NCBI RefSeq assembly: GCF_035222485.1
Contig: NC_085921.1
Span: forward strand, 620,001-684,000
DNA from: Podospora pseudoanserina
Taxonomy: Eukaryota > Ascomycota > Sordariomycetes > Sordariales > Podosporaceae
Length of the DNA stretch: 64,000 nt
Direction: 5' to 3'
Numbering within the stretch: the stretch's first letter is position 1; each line of letters starts with the position of its first letter. Below are positions 44,506 through 55,040 of the stretch, piece by piece. The translations under genes were made by a program, and so were the position numbers. The notes under the pieces were generated by a model. It had not been told where the DNA came from and ran no database searches. It saw only the letters and a list, made by a program, of their open reading frames with translations.

Positions 44506-46558
44506 TCGGGAGAGGAAGGAGGGACGTGAGGATGTTGGGAACAGAAATGGGAGGACCCAAGTTGATGAATGGAGGCGACCGAGTAGTGGCCAGCGTCGGG
44601 ATGGTGGTAGGAAGGGGTGGGAATGTTATGGTCGGGAGGGCGGTGAGAGGGTTGGGGAAGAGGGTTGCAATTGGGGGGAATGGTAAGATAGAAAATGTTG
44701 GCAGCTGAACGGATGGATTTGAGAAAGGTGGGAAAGGCAGAATGGAGAATGTCGGCTCCGGCAAAAGCAGAGGCTCGAGTGAGCTGAGGAGACTTGGGAT
44801 GGCCGAGGGAAGGGAACCGACTGCAGCACCAATCTCGCTGAGCAGGCTAGGCAAGATAGGGGCACCAGTCGGGATGGGAATGTTGTTGCCGATGGGTTGG
44901 GTGATGGCTGGCGTCTGGATGGGAACCAACCCATTAATGACAGCGATAAGGCCAGGAACCAACGGGGTTTCGGTTGCAACAGCTTGGGAGAGCTGGCTCA
45001 AAATGTTGGGGAGGACCGCCTGGACCGGAGAGGAGATGACAAGGGGAGGGATGGTCACGGCAGGTATGGCAATTCCTGAAGCTGTGAAGCCCGAAGGATC
45101 AACAGTGAGGTCAATGAGTGCTGGAACCCCCACAGTACCAACAACGGGGAGATTGGCCGAGATGCCACCGACGGAGAGGGTCAGGCCGGGTGCTGGCGAG
45201 ACGATGACCCCAGGGAGCTGAGTGCCCGGAATCGTAACTCCAGGCAGTAGAGTCTCGGGCAAAGTTGGCAACGACACGCTTGGGAGTGATAGACTGGGTA
45301 AAGACACAATCGGCAAGGTGAGAGAGAGGCTCGGTAATGAGATTGTCGGCAAGGTGAGGCTTGGGAGTGAGACGCTCGGCAAAGACACCGCTGGCAACTT
45401 CAAACTCGGAAGCGTCACACTCGGGAGAGATACGCTCGGGAGAGATACGCTCGGGAGAGATACGCTAGGGAGAGATACGCTCGGAAGAGATATGCCTGGG
45501 ACCGAAATGCTCGGGAGAGACGCGCTGGGCAACGAGATCGATGGCAGTGTGGGAACCGGCGGAAGGGTCGGGACTGAGAGAGACGGCACCTGGACGGATG
45601 GTACCGACACAGACGGCAACGACACAGACGGCAGCTGAATCGAGGGAGCTGACGGGAGGGTCACCGTCACCGTCGGTGGAGGAGGTAACGTAATCGCCGG
45701 GATACTGAGCCCAGGAACCGTCAGACTGATCGCTGGACTCAGGCCAAGCGGAAGGTTGGCCGAGGCAGCAATGGTCACGCCTGGAAGCAACTCGCTGGGA
45801 ATGACCTCGTTGAGCACCGACGAGATGGCACCCTCGAGAGCCGTCAACCCCTGGATGATGATAGGCACCGGGCCCGCAGTCACAGTGGTAAGCCTTGTTA
45901 TTGTCACAGTAGGAAACCCGGCGATGGTAACTGTAGTCGTTGTGATGCAGAGTGTGGTCGTAGCCAACCCGAGACCTGTTCCGAGAGGATAGCCGATGTT
46001 CGAAAGAGCGCTCAAAACTGCCTCGGGAGAGTATTGTCTGATAGTGGCGGGTTCAGCAGCCCTGGGAAGCGCTGGGGATGGAACTGGTGGAAGGAGGAGG
46101 TCAAGCACACTATCAAGGAGCCCGGTGACGGCCGGAACCACTCCGCTGAGGTCGCCAATGAGGATGTCGAGGAGGTTTGGCTGTCTTGGCTGCTTGAAAG
46201 ACGCAAAGTATTCGAGGATTTTCTCAGGGGTGCCGAACATCGACAGCAGACTTGGGTCGGCTTGACGTTTCTCTAGCTGCCCTTCGGAGTTGTCTGATAC
46301 CGTCGAAGGTGTGTCTTGATCATGGTCTGATTGACGCTTCTCCATCGCTTCTTCTGGGAGAATCGGTATAATCAGCCCTTCTACCAGACCCCCGATGTCA
46401 AGTTGGCGCTTCTTCAGAGACTCTTTAGACGCATCGTCACCGGCACTAGGGACGTCATGGAGGACTGGGGCGGGTACTGGGGCTGCTTGGTCCAAAGGAG
46501 CAGCTGCGACCGACAGACCGCCGAGGGCGAGGGTGCTGTAGAGAACAAAGTATTTCAT
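44429..46558 (-). CDS. Secreted Leu/Pro/Ser/Val-repeat protein with three KRQ processing sites
   Basis: A 709-residue frame from ATG 46558. A signal peptide (1 to about 20, cleaved near AAA-PLD) is followed by three kexin-like sites of the same form, KKRQ, EKRQ and EKRQ, with KR at 50-51, 74-75 and 97-98. The middle (about 310-430) is a run of SLPSV-type pentapeptides, encoded by a 15-bp DNA repeat, flanked by further Pro/Leu/Val/Thr-rich sequence (TVTIAGFPTVTITRLTTVTA; SILPFPPFSNPSVQLPTFS). No enzyme domain is seen. A structural or wall-associated role is inferred. The last 17 codons overlap the chitinase-like frame; the natural C-terminus may be that domain, joined by an undetected intron or after a single frame change. 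A TATATA (46638-46643) and two ACGCGT sites lie upstream. Confidence 0.7.
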   Translation of the reverse strand: MKYFVLYSTLALGGLSVAAAPLDQAAPVPAPVLHDVPSAGDDASKESLKKRQLDIGGLVEGLIIPILPEEAMEKRQSDHDQDTPSTVSDNSEGQLEKRQADPSLLSMFGTPEKILEYFASFKQPRQPNLLDILIGDLSGVVPAVTGLLDSVLDLLLPPVPSPALPRAAEPATIRQYSPEAVLSALSNIGYPLGTGLGLATTTLCITTTTVTIAGFPTVTITRLTTVTAGPVPIIIQGLTALEGAISSVLNEVIPSELLPGVTIAASANLPLGLSPAISLTVPGLSIPAITLPPPPTVTVTLPSAPSIQLPSVSLPSVSVPSVQVPSLSVPTLPPVPTLPSISLPSASLPSISVPGISLPSVSLPSVSLPSVSLPSVSLPSVTLPSLKLPAVSLPSVSLPSLTLPTISLPSLSLTLPIVSLPSLSLPSVSLPTLPETLLPGVTIPGTQLPGVIVSPAPGLTLSVGGISANLPVVGTVGVPALIDLTVDPSGFTASGIAIPAVTIPPLVISSPVQAVLPNILSQLSQAVATETPLVPGLIAVINGLVPIQTPAITQPIGNNIPIPTGAPILPSLLSEIGAAVGSLPSAIPSLLSSLEPLLLPEPTFSILPFPPFSNPSVQLPTFSILPFPPIATLFPNPLTALPTITFPPLPTTIPTLATTRSPPFINLGPPISVPNILTSLLPLPTSPATPIQRHVQLQRGSLLRAITSL
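45400..45515 (-). repeat. 15-bp tandem repeat coding for SLPSV units
   Basis: The plus strand repeats CTCGGGAGAGATACG at a 15-base period several times with few changes (about 45415-45490), with more diverged units on both sides. It keeps the reading frame, and the most alike units are in the centre, as expected for recent slippage or unequal exchange. Confidence 0.85.
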
Positions 46559-46637
46559 GATGGGTTGTCGTTCCTAGCCACCAAGGCTCTGCTTGATGAT
46601 CCCAAGCTTCTCTCCCAAGGATGCCTTCATGATGGCA

Positions 46638-46643
46638 TATATA
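46638..46643 (-). promoter_or_regulatory. TATA box of the repeat-protein gene
   Basis: TATATA about 80 bases before the ATG at 46558. Confidence 0.45.
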
Positions 46644-46695
46644 CGACGGGCCGTCCCGTACAATCAACCATGGACCTGGGAGTGATTTCGAGAAA

Positions 46696-46724
46696 ACGCG
46701 TCCAAATAATTCCTTCAGACGCGT
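46696..46724 (-). promoter_or_regulatory. Pair of ACGCGT (StuA-response/MCB-like) sites
   Basis: ACGCGTCC begins at 46696 and ACGCGTGA at 46719. Both fit the APSES/StuA consensus (A/T)CGCG(T/A)N(A/C) and contain the MluI cell-cycle box core. They lie 138 and 161 bases before the ATG of the repeat-protein gene, 23 bases apart. The window itself encodes a StuA-class factor. Regulation is inferred from the motif match. Confidence 0.45.
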
Positions 46725-48640
46725 GAAATGGAATGCCTCTGCCATTCTTTAATTCGATTGCTATATGTACGATGGTAGACATAATGGTGCGATATTGTCC
46801 CTCCTGCCCAGCCCAATTTTGTGATAGATTTCTCCGCATCACGGCAAACTGTCTTGACTCCTGGAATGCGGCCAGTTCGCGTGCTCCAGAATGTCTAAGA
46901 AGACGGTCCGCTCATGTAGGGAGTGATCTTTGGCCACCGATAACTGTCGGCTGTCTTGATATATGGGGACCAATGCCATGTAAGCGGAAAAGGAAGAAAG
47001 ATCCCGAACGACAAGGCAGTGTACATGGCTACAGTACACTGTGTTCGATGCATGATGCACTCGCATCTCCATCAATGTATGGTGTTTCGACTGTTATCCA
47101 GTCCGGCTTGAGCCACTTGGTCAAAGCTGCGATGCACGGGTTTGGTGGTGAGGATATCAGACGAAAGTGGTAAAAAAGTCTGAGAAGGTTTCATGATGCC
47201 GTGGGGGAGGTCTGAAACATGCCGCCGAAGAAGTGATGCTGATCAATTGCAGACACCGGCAGATTTGGGTGAACGGTTTGGACGCGAGCCACTTTTGGTG
47301 TCGTGTCGGTTTGTCTCCCCGCGGAGAGCTCAATCAGTTCGCGCGACGAGAGAAAGGAGAGAGACGAGGGGAGACCAGAAGAGGGGGGCGGGTGCAGACT
47401 CTCGGCGATGCTGAGCTGAGGTTGGCATTGTTGTGTCCCACCCCATTTCCATTTCCTGTGCGTTACTCTACGCTCGTTGGAGGTTTGGTTGGGTCACATC
47501 GACTCTCCCCTCTCCGGTTCCGCACACAAAGAAATACTGACCCCATTCCGGCCGTCAACAAGAGTGGGAAACTGGGGGGCAGTTGACGATTGATGATCTC
47601 GATTCTTGAGTCGAAGTCGATGATAAAGAAGGTCAAAGAAGGATGGCATGGATGGTTACCTAGTCGCTGAATTGGTCAGCTTCGGAGGCCCATCCATGTG
47701 TCGGCACGGCGTGAGACCTTTTTTTTCAGGTGGTGGATGCGACGGCCCAATCCCAAGATACCAAAATGGGTTGGGAGACTGGCCGTGTGGCCTGTGCCAG
47801 GGAGCGAGGAGGTCACGGTGCGTGATGAAATCCACGACTCGAGCAATCTGGCATAGCGTCATTCCAGTACCCTAGATATCTTCAAAATCCAAAATCCAAA
47901 ATCATGCCGAGTCTTTTTGTGTGTACGGTCAGGTGGGCTGAGGTGGTGTGTGGCTGCTGCTGTATCGTGCTGAGAGAAGCCTAAAAACCTGCACCTCCAG
48001 GGCAAACTCTGGCGAAAAAGATGGGACTGGTGATGATCCGGAAAGAAGGGGAAAGGAGCGCAATTTGACGAGTGCGCAGCCTGCAATGAATGGGAGAGCC
48101 GATGATTGGTTGACGTGAGGTACAGAGGTACTTAGGGTTGGGGTTATGTACCAAGAACCAGGCCCCAGAAAAATCCAAGACGAGACTCCCTTGCTGTTGT
48201 TGGAGACTCCGCGCAGTGTCCCCCTCGGTTCGTGCGAACAAGTCGACTGCCCGACCTTATTCTTTGGCAGCATGAAGGCAAAACAGGTGGACAGCCCGCC
48301 GCCTCACCATGGCTGCGAGGGCTCCAAACTTTTCAACCATTCCCATTCCCATCGTTCCTATTCTCTCTCTCCCACAACACTTCCCGATGCCCATCATCAC
48401 CACAATCCATCATCACCACCCTCACCAACCACCACCTCATCACCACCACCAGCCCTCCCCGTCAGCAATAATATTAGCCTGCGTCAGGAATAACGTGCAA
48501 CGCTGAGCTGCACACACACAACCAGCAATTCACCGCATCACCGCCCCGACAAAGCAAAATTTCCAACCAGCCAACCACCACTTCTTCCATCACCAACTCC
48601 AACGCCCACCACAACGTCGTCGGCTTTTCTGTTGGGCGTC
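46725..48640. other. Divergent intergenic region
   Basis: No gene seen between the repeat-protein promoter and the Ies4 start. The last 300 bases are CA/CT-rich with CAC/CATCAC runs (about 48380-48450) and a long A/C-rich leader. Confidence 0.5.
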
Positions 48641-49512
48641 ATGGCTCCTTCCAGCAAGAGCGCCGCTGCGGCCAAGGACCGTAGAAAGTCCAACAACAAC
48701 TCAGCTGGTCTCGTCACCCTCAGAGTTCCCAGCGCCAAGCTCCGAGCTATCGTCGACCCAGATTACGTGAAGGAAGATTCGCCTGTCAAGGAGTCGCCTG
48801 CCACATCGACGACGCTCCCGGCTGCGACGGTGAATTCCACCACCGAAAACGCGTCGGATTCGAGCCCCAATACTCCAGCCGCCGGCACACCTGCACCCCC
48901 CTCTGTGAGCATGGGCCCTCCCGCCGAGGGTCCCAAGAAGAAGGGCGTCAAAAGAGGTGCGGCTGCTCTCAACGGAGAGCCCAAGGTCCGTGGGAAGCCT
49001 GGCCCCAAGAAGAAGCAGAGACTGTATGTCACCCTTCCATCATTCATCCCATCATCACTGACTGCCCCTTTACCTGATGCATTGCTGACACATTACACAG
49101 TGAAGATGGAACCATCGAAGGCGGTAGAGCCAGTCTCGGAGCTCACAAGCTCGGTCCCAAGGCCAACCAAGGTGCTATCAATGCTGGCCTTCGCGCTCTC
49201 GACCGATCCGGCAAGCCCTGTCGCAAGTGGAGCAGAGGCGGCTTCACCATGAAGAGCTTTACGGGCGTTGTCTGGGAGATCCCACGCTGGGTCGCACCTC
49301 CCAAGATCTCGCCCGAGACTTCCACAGACTCATCATCAGCTCCAGTCTCGGTCGACGGCAGCAGCAAGGAGAATAAGGACAGTGCCAGCCAGCAACTCAA
49401 GAGCGACACAAGTAACAATGGCGGCGACATCGAGATGACCAGCGCTCCCAGCATCAGTGCTGCTCCCTCCCCAGCGCCACCGGCACCTGCTCCTATCGCC
49501 GCCGCCTCTTAA
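48641..49512 (+). CDS. ies4: INO80 chromatin-remodelling complex subunit Ies4
   Basis: Exons 48641-49023 and 49101-49512 (77-nt intron, GTATGT donor, TGCTGACA branch site) encode 264 residues. The N-terminal GLVTLRVPSAKLR and the C-terminal core (GAINAGLRALDRSGKPCRKW, then FTMKSFTGVVWEIPRW) are the marks of the fungal Ies4 family. Between them are a Pro/Thr/Ser-rich stretch and basic nuclear-type segments (GPKKKGVKRG, GKPGPKKKQR). The tail is Ser/Ala/Pro-rich. Ies4 is a fungal subunit of INO80 and is linked in yeast to checkpoint signalling through its phosphorylation. The ATG at 48641 gives MAPSSKSAAAAKDRRKS; an in-frame TTG three codons up is not needed. Confidence 0.88.
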
Positions 49513-51622
49513 TCATCATTGAACCATTCTATGCTGTCAGCGAGTTCATTCGTTTATAATCCCTTTTTAACAACATGGCGAATCACGGGATATGATTTGC
49601 ATCAGCCAGCACAGCACAGCACAGCACAACACAGCACAGCACACAGCCTTGGGCGTTCCGGTTTCTTTTTCAGGTGTAATTGGTGGGGGCGTTCTGATTG
49701 CTTTTACTTTTCACTTTTCATTGCACCAGGTGTCACACAGGCCGAGAGCAGGCAAGGCAAAAACTGGAACAGGGGGGACGGCGACGGAGCGGCCGTTTGC
49801 TTCGTCTGGGGTTCATCATGACGCACTCGCCAGTCAGGTTCAGTGTGTGGCAAGGCGTTTAGGAGCACAAGGGAAAGATGGTTTGGGGTTTTGGGAGAGA
49901 CAGGAGAGACAAACAATTGAGTGACTGTATATTAGGGTTGTTGATAGGGTGGAAATGGAGTTTGGCCTTCTCTGCCGTAAGACAGAGAAGAGGCAGGCAG
50001 GCGAACAATGAGGAAAGGGGATAGAACTTTTTTCACTTGGTGCTCATCAAGCATCGTTTGTCGGTTTCGTGATTGGGAATTTTAATGTCTGCAAAGTGTC
50101 GGGGTTGCCAGAAAACAAGGCGTTCTTCCATGGCGATGGCATTTACAACTCGGGCATCGGTGTTGAAAATACAATGAATCAACAAACGCCTTTCATTGTT
50201 CACTTTATGATCAATATTTACACGGTGCAAAGATGGACACAATAAAGAAGGAAACCCCAGCAAACTTGGATCGGATGAATGCTCCAGGTCATCTGGTCAA
50301 AGAGGTTCTTTATTTCACAACACCTTGGCTCTGCTCTCAGGCCCAGGGGATAATTCATCCGGTATGACTCGGGAAAGGCCGTCCGCATAAAATTCAAAAT
50401 AAAAACCGCAGAGAAAAAAAAAAAAAACCTGTGGGGTTTTGTTCGGCCATGACCAGGCGGTTACGTACGAATGAAGGATGGTGATGTTGGGCAAGCAGAG
50501 ACAGTAGTGAGAGAAAATCCCCCGATCTGATTTAGAGTGATCAATTTTGGGGAGTTGAGTGGTTGCAGGTTTGAGAAAATGAGCAGTCAGCTTGTGCCTC
50601 TTCCTGTGTGCTTCCTCTTCTGTGTCTTTTCCGGTTTTGGTTTTAGTTCTTGGTTCACCACATCGCCATTGCATGGCAGGATTACGTCGAGGGAGAGAGA
50701 GAGAGAGGTACGGAGGTACCTCGCTATATTCCGTGCCAATGGCATCAAGTAAAGATGCCTCAGGTTGTTGTCGGTGAGGCTTTCACTTGATTGGTTGGCG
50801 AGGTTGGGGAATTCCAGTTAAGCAAACTTGTCACGATTATCTGTGAGAATAGCAAAAGAACACATATCTGTAGACAGCTTGAATGAAATGTTCAACTCCT
50901 CCCCTGATGAATCCGAACATCGGAACAAGTCGTCCAAAAGATGACGACGATAAGGCAAGTGTGTCGTGAGAGAGGGAACGCTTTGGCCACTCACCCACTG
51001 TGGAACTTGTGGGTCTCCATAGAGACAAGCGTTGGGGGAGACCCCATGATCCCGCCAGTGCCCACTGCCCGCCCAGAATCTCCACTGAAACGCCAGATAG
51101 GGACCCGCACTTGCTGCCAGAAGCGACGTCCCGGGCACCTCACAGGCAATGATTGACCCGACTTGATTAGAAAGACAATCAGAACAGAACTGAGAAGCAG
51201 CAACCTCGATTGATTGATCCTCACCACGGCTTTTCCCAAACATATTCCCTCCCTCCAGTAACTACCAACCTAGCCAACGCAGCCATCAAAACCACCTCTG
51301 CTAAAGACGCCGGGTCCTAGAATCTATGACATAGCGTCCCAGCGACAAGAAAACCGAGGGCACCTAGTACGGCTTGAACTGTCGACACACACACACCTCA
51401 CCAGCTACGCACAACGCCCCAATTACCGTAAAGCTATAAGCCCCCTTCAACCACCGTATAACACGTTTGTCACTTTACGAGGTACGGGGCTCAGGTGGCC
51501 GTCTTGCGGTCTGGAGATCCTGCCGTCGTCGTTGTCGCCGCCCAAAAGCTCGGTAGTGACCAGCTCCACCCCTCCCTGTTCTTTCTCCCCCTCAGCTGCT
51601 CCAGCTGTTGCCACCCCTCACC
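49513..51622. other. Intergenic region with a CAGCA pentanucleotide repeat
   Basis: No gene seen. The 3' flank of Ies4 has a (CAGCA)n tract at about 49608-49646. The promoter part upstream of 51623 is CA/CT-rich. Short frames show no domains. Confidence 0.5.
49608..49646. repeat. (CAGCA)n pentanucleotide repeat
   Basis: Seven to eight CAGCA/CAACA units in tandem, about 100 bases after the Ies4 stop codon. Confidence 0.85.
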
Positions 51623-54053
51623 ATGACGAACCCATACCAACAGTCACAGCAGTCACAGCACGGCGCAGCCGCCAGCAACTTCCCCAGGAGTATCTCATAC
51701 GCCTCCATCGTCTCTGGATCTCAACAGCAGCAGCAGCAATCCGCTACCCGATCTTCGGCCTTGGGCTTCTCACATATCCTTGACCCGAACCCTGACGCCG
51801 AACTCGATACACACAATCCCTACTACCCCGAGCTCGATAGACTTTTCTCGCGACCCAATATCCCAACATTTGGTGGTGCCGGCATGGATATGGACACAGG
51901 ATATACATCACGAAACCAAAACGAAAACGGACACAACAATAATAATACCAATAGCGGGCCGTGGCCACCACCCGCAAGACTAGGTTCCAACTTTCCAATG
52001 TCCAGGGCGTTCGACATGTTTTTAAACAAGGAACCTTTAAGCTTCGCCGATGCTACAGATGTGGACAGCGCCGCGCATAAGGGAACCGGCGCGGGCGCCA
52101 ACCCCTTCTTGTCCGGCGGGACAGCGCCAAACTTTCTTGCCCCCTCTTACCTCCGAGGTACCGCCTACCTCACCAAGCTGGAAGAGCAGCACCGAGCGAG
52201 AATTTTGGCCGAGAGAGAAAGAGAGGCTGGCGTACCAGGTGCGAAAACGCAGACGAGAGCAGGAGTACTAGCCACCAACGGAAACAGTCATCACACTCTA
52301 TCGCCCATGTCTGGAAAGGTGCACACAGGCGGGGAATCACACCGGGGGGTGGCCTTTGATGTGGTGGAAAAGTCGGCGTTGAGCCAGGGTTTGGTCGAGG
52401 AGGAAGTCAATCCGTTGCCGTCGAGGTGGAACAAGGACGACAGGGAACCCTCCCTAGAGCTCTCGGGCGATGGCTATGAAGTTACCTTCACCGGGCGAAT
52501 GAGCAATGAACACGAGGCCTCGGCAGTGAGGGCTGATCACCCCATGAATCCGGCCTGTGGCATATACTACTTTGAGATCACAGTCCTGAACAAGAAGAAG
52601 TCATCGACCGATGACATGCCGCCCATTGCCATTGGCTTCTCTAGCCAGATGGCCGCGCTGAACCGGGCGCCAGGATGGGAACCGGAGAGCTGGGGGTACC
52701 ATGGGGACGATGGAAACTGCTTCGCCGCGCAAAACGTAGGGAAGGCGTACGGCCCCAAGTTTGGTCCGAAGGATACGGTCGGGTGTTGTATCAATTTCCG
52801 GCTGGGGCAGGCGTTTTTTACAAAGAACGGCAAGGAGCTGAGTAGGTTTTGATATCTGTGGGGAATCAAAAGAAGGCGGTTGCTAACATGTGGAACTGCA
52901 GAGGTGGCGTTTCGGGACATCAACTTTAAGGATGTGAAGGCGGGCAAGTTGTTTCCCATGGTCGGGCTCAAGAAGACGGGGGATCACATCTGGGCCAACT
53001 TTGGGCAGCAGCCGTTTATGTTTGATATTGATAACTACATGCTGGTCAGTTTGTTCAACACTCGGAACAGAGCGAGTGGTAGCTAACGTTCGTGGCATAA
53101 ACAGGAGCAGCAACAGATTATCGAAGACGAGATAAACCGTGTCGATACACGCATCCTAGCACCAGGACTGTCAGAAACGGAGCTTATTCAGCAATTGGTT
53201 TTGCAATTCCTGCAACATGACGGCTACGTTGAGACAGCTCGTGCTTTTGCGGAGGAGATCCATTCCGAGAAGTCGGCTCTTCGGCTTAGTGCCAAGGAAC
53301 AGGTCAAGGGCATCAACATCAAAGACGACGAGGACGCCAACAACCGCCAGAGGATCCGTCGAGCGATACTCGAAGGCGATATCGACCGCGCCATGCGTTA
53401 CACGGAGCAATACTACCCCAACGTCCTCAAAGAAAACGAGCAGGTTTATTTCCGTCTCAAATGCAGGAAGTTCATCGAGATGATTCGCAAGGAGGCCGAG
53501 ATGAACCTAAAGTTGGAGGATCGAAACCGGCGACTCGAAGAGCAGCGCGGCAGACAAGGCCTGGGGGATAATGACGAGGAGATGCAAGATGAGTGGGATG
53601 ACGAGAGGGAGTTCTACATTGATCAACTCGGGAAGCTCTCGATGGAGGCACTGGAGTATGGACAGGAGCTGAGGGCCGAGTTTACCAACAATCCGAGCAG
53701 AGAGATGACGAAACACCTGGATGAGATCTCCAGTCTGATTGCCTATCCGCATCCGCTGCAGGTGCCAGAGGTGTCTCATTTGATGGATGCGAAGGGGAGA
53801 GTGGCCGTGGCGGAGGAGTTGAACTCTGCTATACTGAGTAGGTTTCTTCCTTGTTTCTGCCCATTTGTGATGGGAGGCGTTACTAAATAATATGACCAAA
53901 GCATCACTCGGCAAATCATCCCGCGCAGCACTCGAAAACGTTTACGCCCAGACCTCGGTGCTTCTGGAGGACCTGGCGAAGGACGGGGGACCGGGTGCTT
54001 TTGTGACGTTGGAGGCGCTCTTCAGGCAGTTTCCACCCAGCCAATTGCTTTAG
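51623..54053 (+). CDS. SPRY-LisH-CTLH protein, RanBPM/Gid1 (Vid30) family
   Basis: Four exons (51623-52841, 52902-53044, 53105-53837, 53902-54053) join in frame to 748 residues; the frame is open to a TTG upstream but ATG 51623 (MTNPYQQSQQ) is the first Met. A disordered Gln/Ser/Asn-rich N-terminus leads to a SPRY domain (about 277-450: GIYYFEITVLNKK, PIAIGFSSQMAALNR, WGYHGDDGNCFAAQNVGKAY), then LisH (ETELIQQLVLQFLQHDGYVE), CTLH (NRQRIRRAILEGDIDRAMRY) and CRA regions to the end. RanBPM/Gid1 proteins are scaffolds of the GID/CTLH ubiquitin ligase, which in yeast degrades gluconeogenic enzymes when glucose returns. The scaffold role is inferred from this domain order, which is complete here. 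Alternative: a fungal-specific RanBPM relative outside GID. Confidence 0.9.
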
Positions 54054-55040
54054 GGGGCAAAATCAAAAGGCAAGGAAGGCGCATCAATGGTGGAAGAGAT
54101 GGAAACAGGGGCGTTGAAATGTTGTTTGGACATGGGTATACAGCCCGGGACGCGAGAGGGATGCTTGATCATCAGCAGACATGTTAAGCGCAACATCACT
54201 AAACAATCAAGAGAATGGCATGGCGTTACTGGAAAGGGGTGGTTTTTCTTTGGACTAAACATACAACAGCAGAGCAGCGGATGGAGGAGTGGAATGGAGA
54301 GAAACAGGTCACCATTACCTGGCGGTTCTCGATAAAACCAACTTTTTCTCTCCTCTTGTTTCGGGAGTTGGTGAGGGTGTGGTGTTTATGGTGCTATTCA
54401 CAACCAGGTTGCCTCTTCAGTGGGTTTTTTTGCGGTGGTCCTTTCTCTCTCCCTCTCTCTCTATTGGGCATTTTGGTCTGCTGGCTTTTATTATGTAGCT
54501 CATCTCATCCTCAGTTTCTCACCTTGTAGTCGGCTCTCCATCTGGCCTCTCGTGAGTGGTTTGGTGGTGAGGGGAATCATCTCAGCTTGGATTTTGGGCC
54601 TGGTTTTTGGCTTATAAGTATGCATGAATAAACATATCAAAATCAATATGAGTTACTGTGTCGATATTGGAGGTGGGAAATATGAGGGTGGGTTTTGTAT
54701 GGTCTTACGGAGTACTGCCTGTTCTCTCTCCTGTCCCTATGCCCCTTTTCGAAACCCTAACCCTCCACTGACCGGTCGGTGCCTGCCGAGTGGCTTTTGA
54801 GAACTTGCATGCCCCGCCGTTGCGACTTGCCCCACCATGAGTTTCGCCGTTTGAGCTCCAGGACAGTTTTGTCTTTTTGCTTTTGCGCAACCGACAGCCG
54901 CGATTTTGACACACTCTCTTCCCAACCGATCGTATTATTTCTACAATTAGACTCACAGCGAATGAGCGCCCATCGGACTCTCGCAGCGAAATTCTCACTC
55001 CCATACCACACATCACCCAGAAGAAAGTAAAAGAGACATC
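54054..55040. other. Intergenic region before the OTU gene
   Basis: No gene seen. T/G-rich 3' flank of the RanBPM-like gene, then a promoter region with A/C-rich leader before ATG 55041. Confidence 0.5.
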
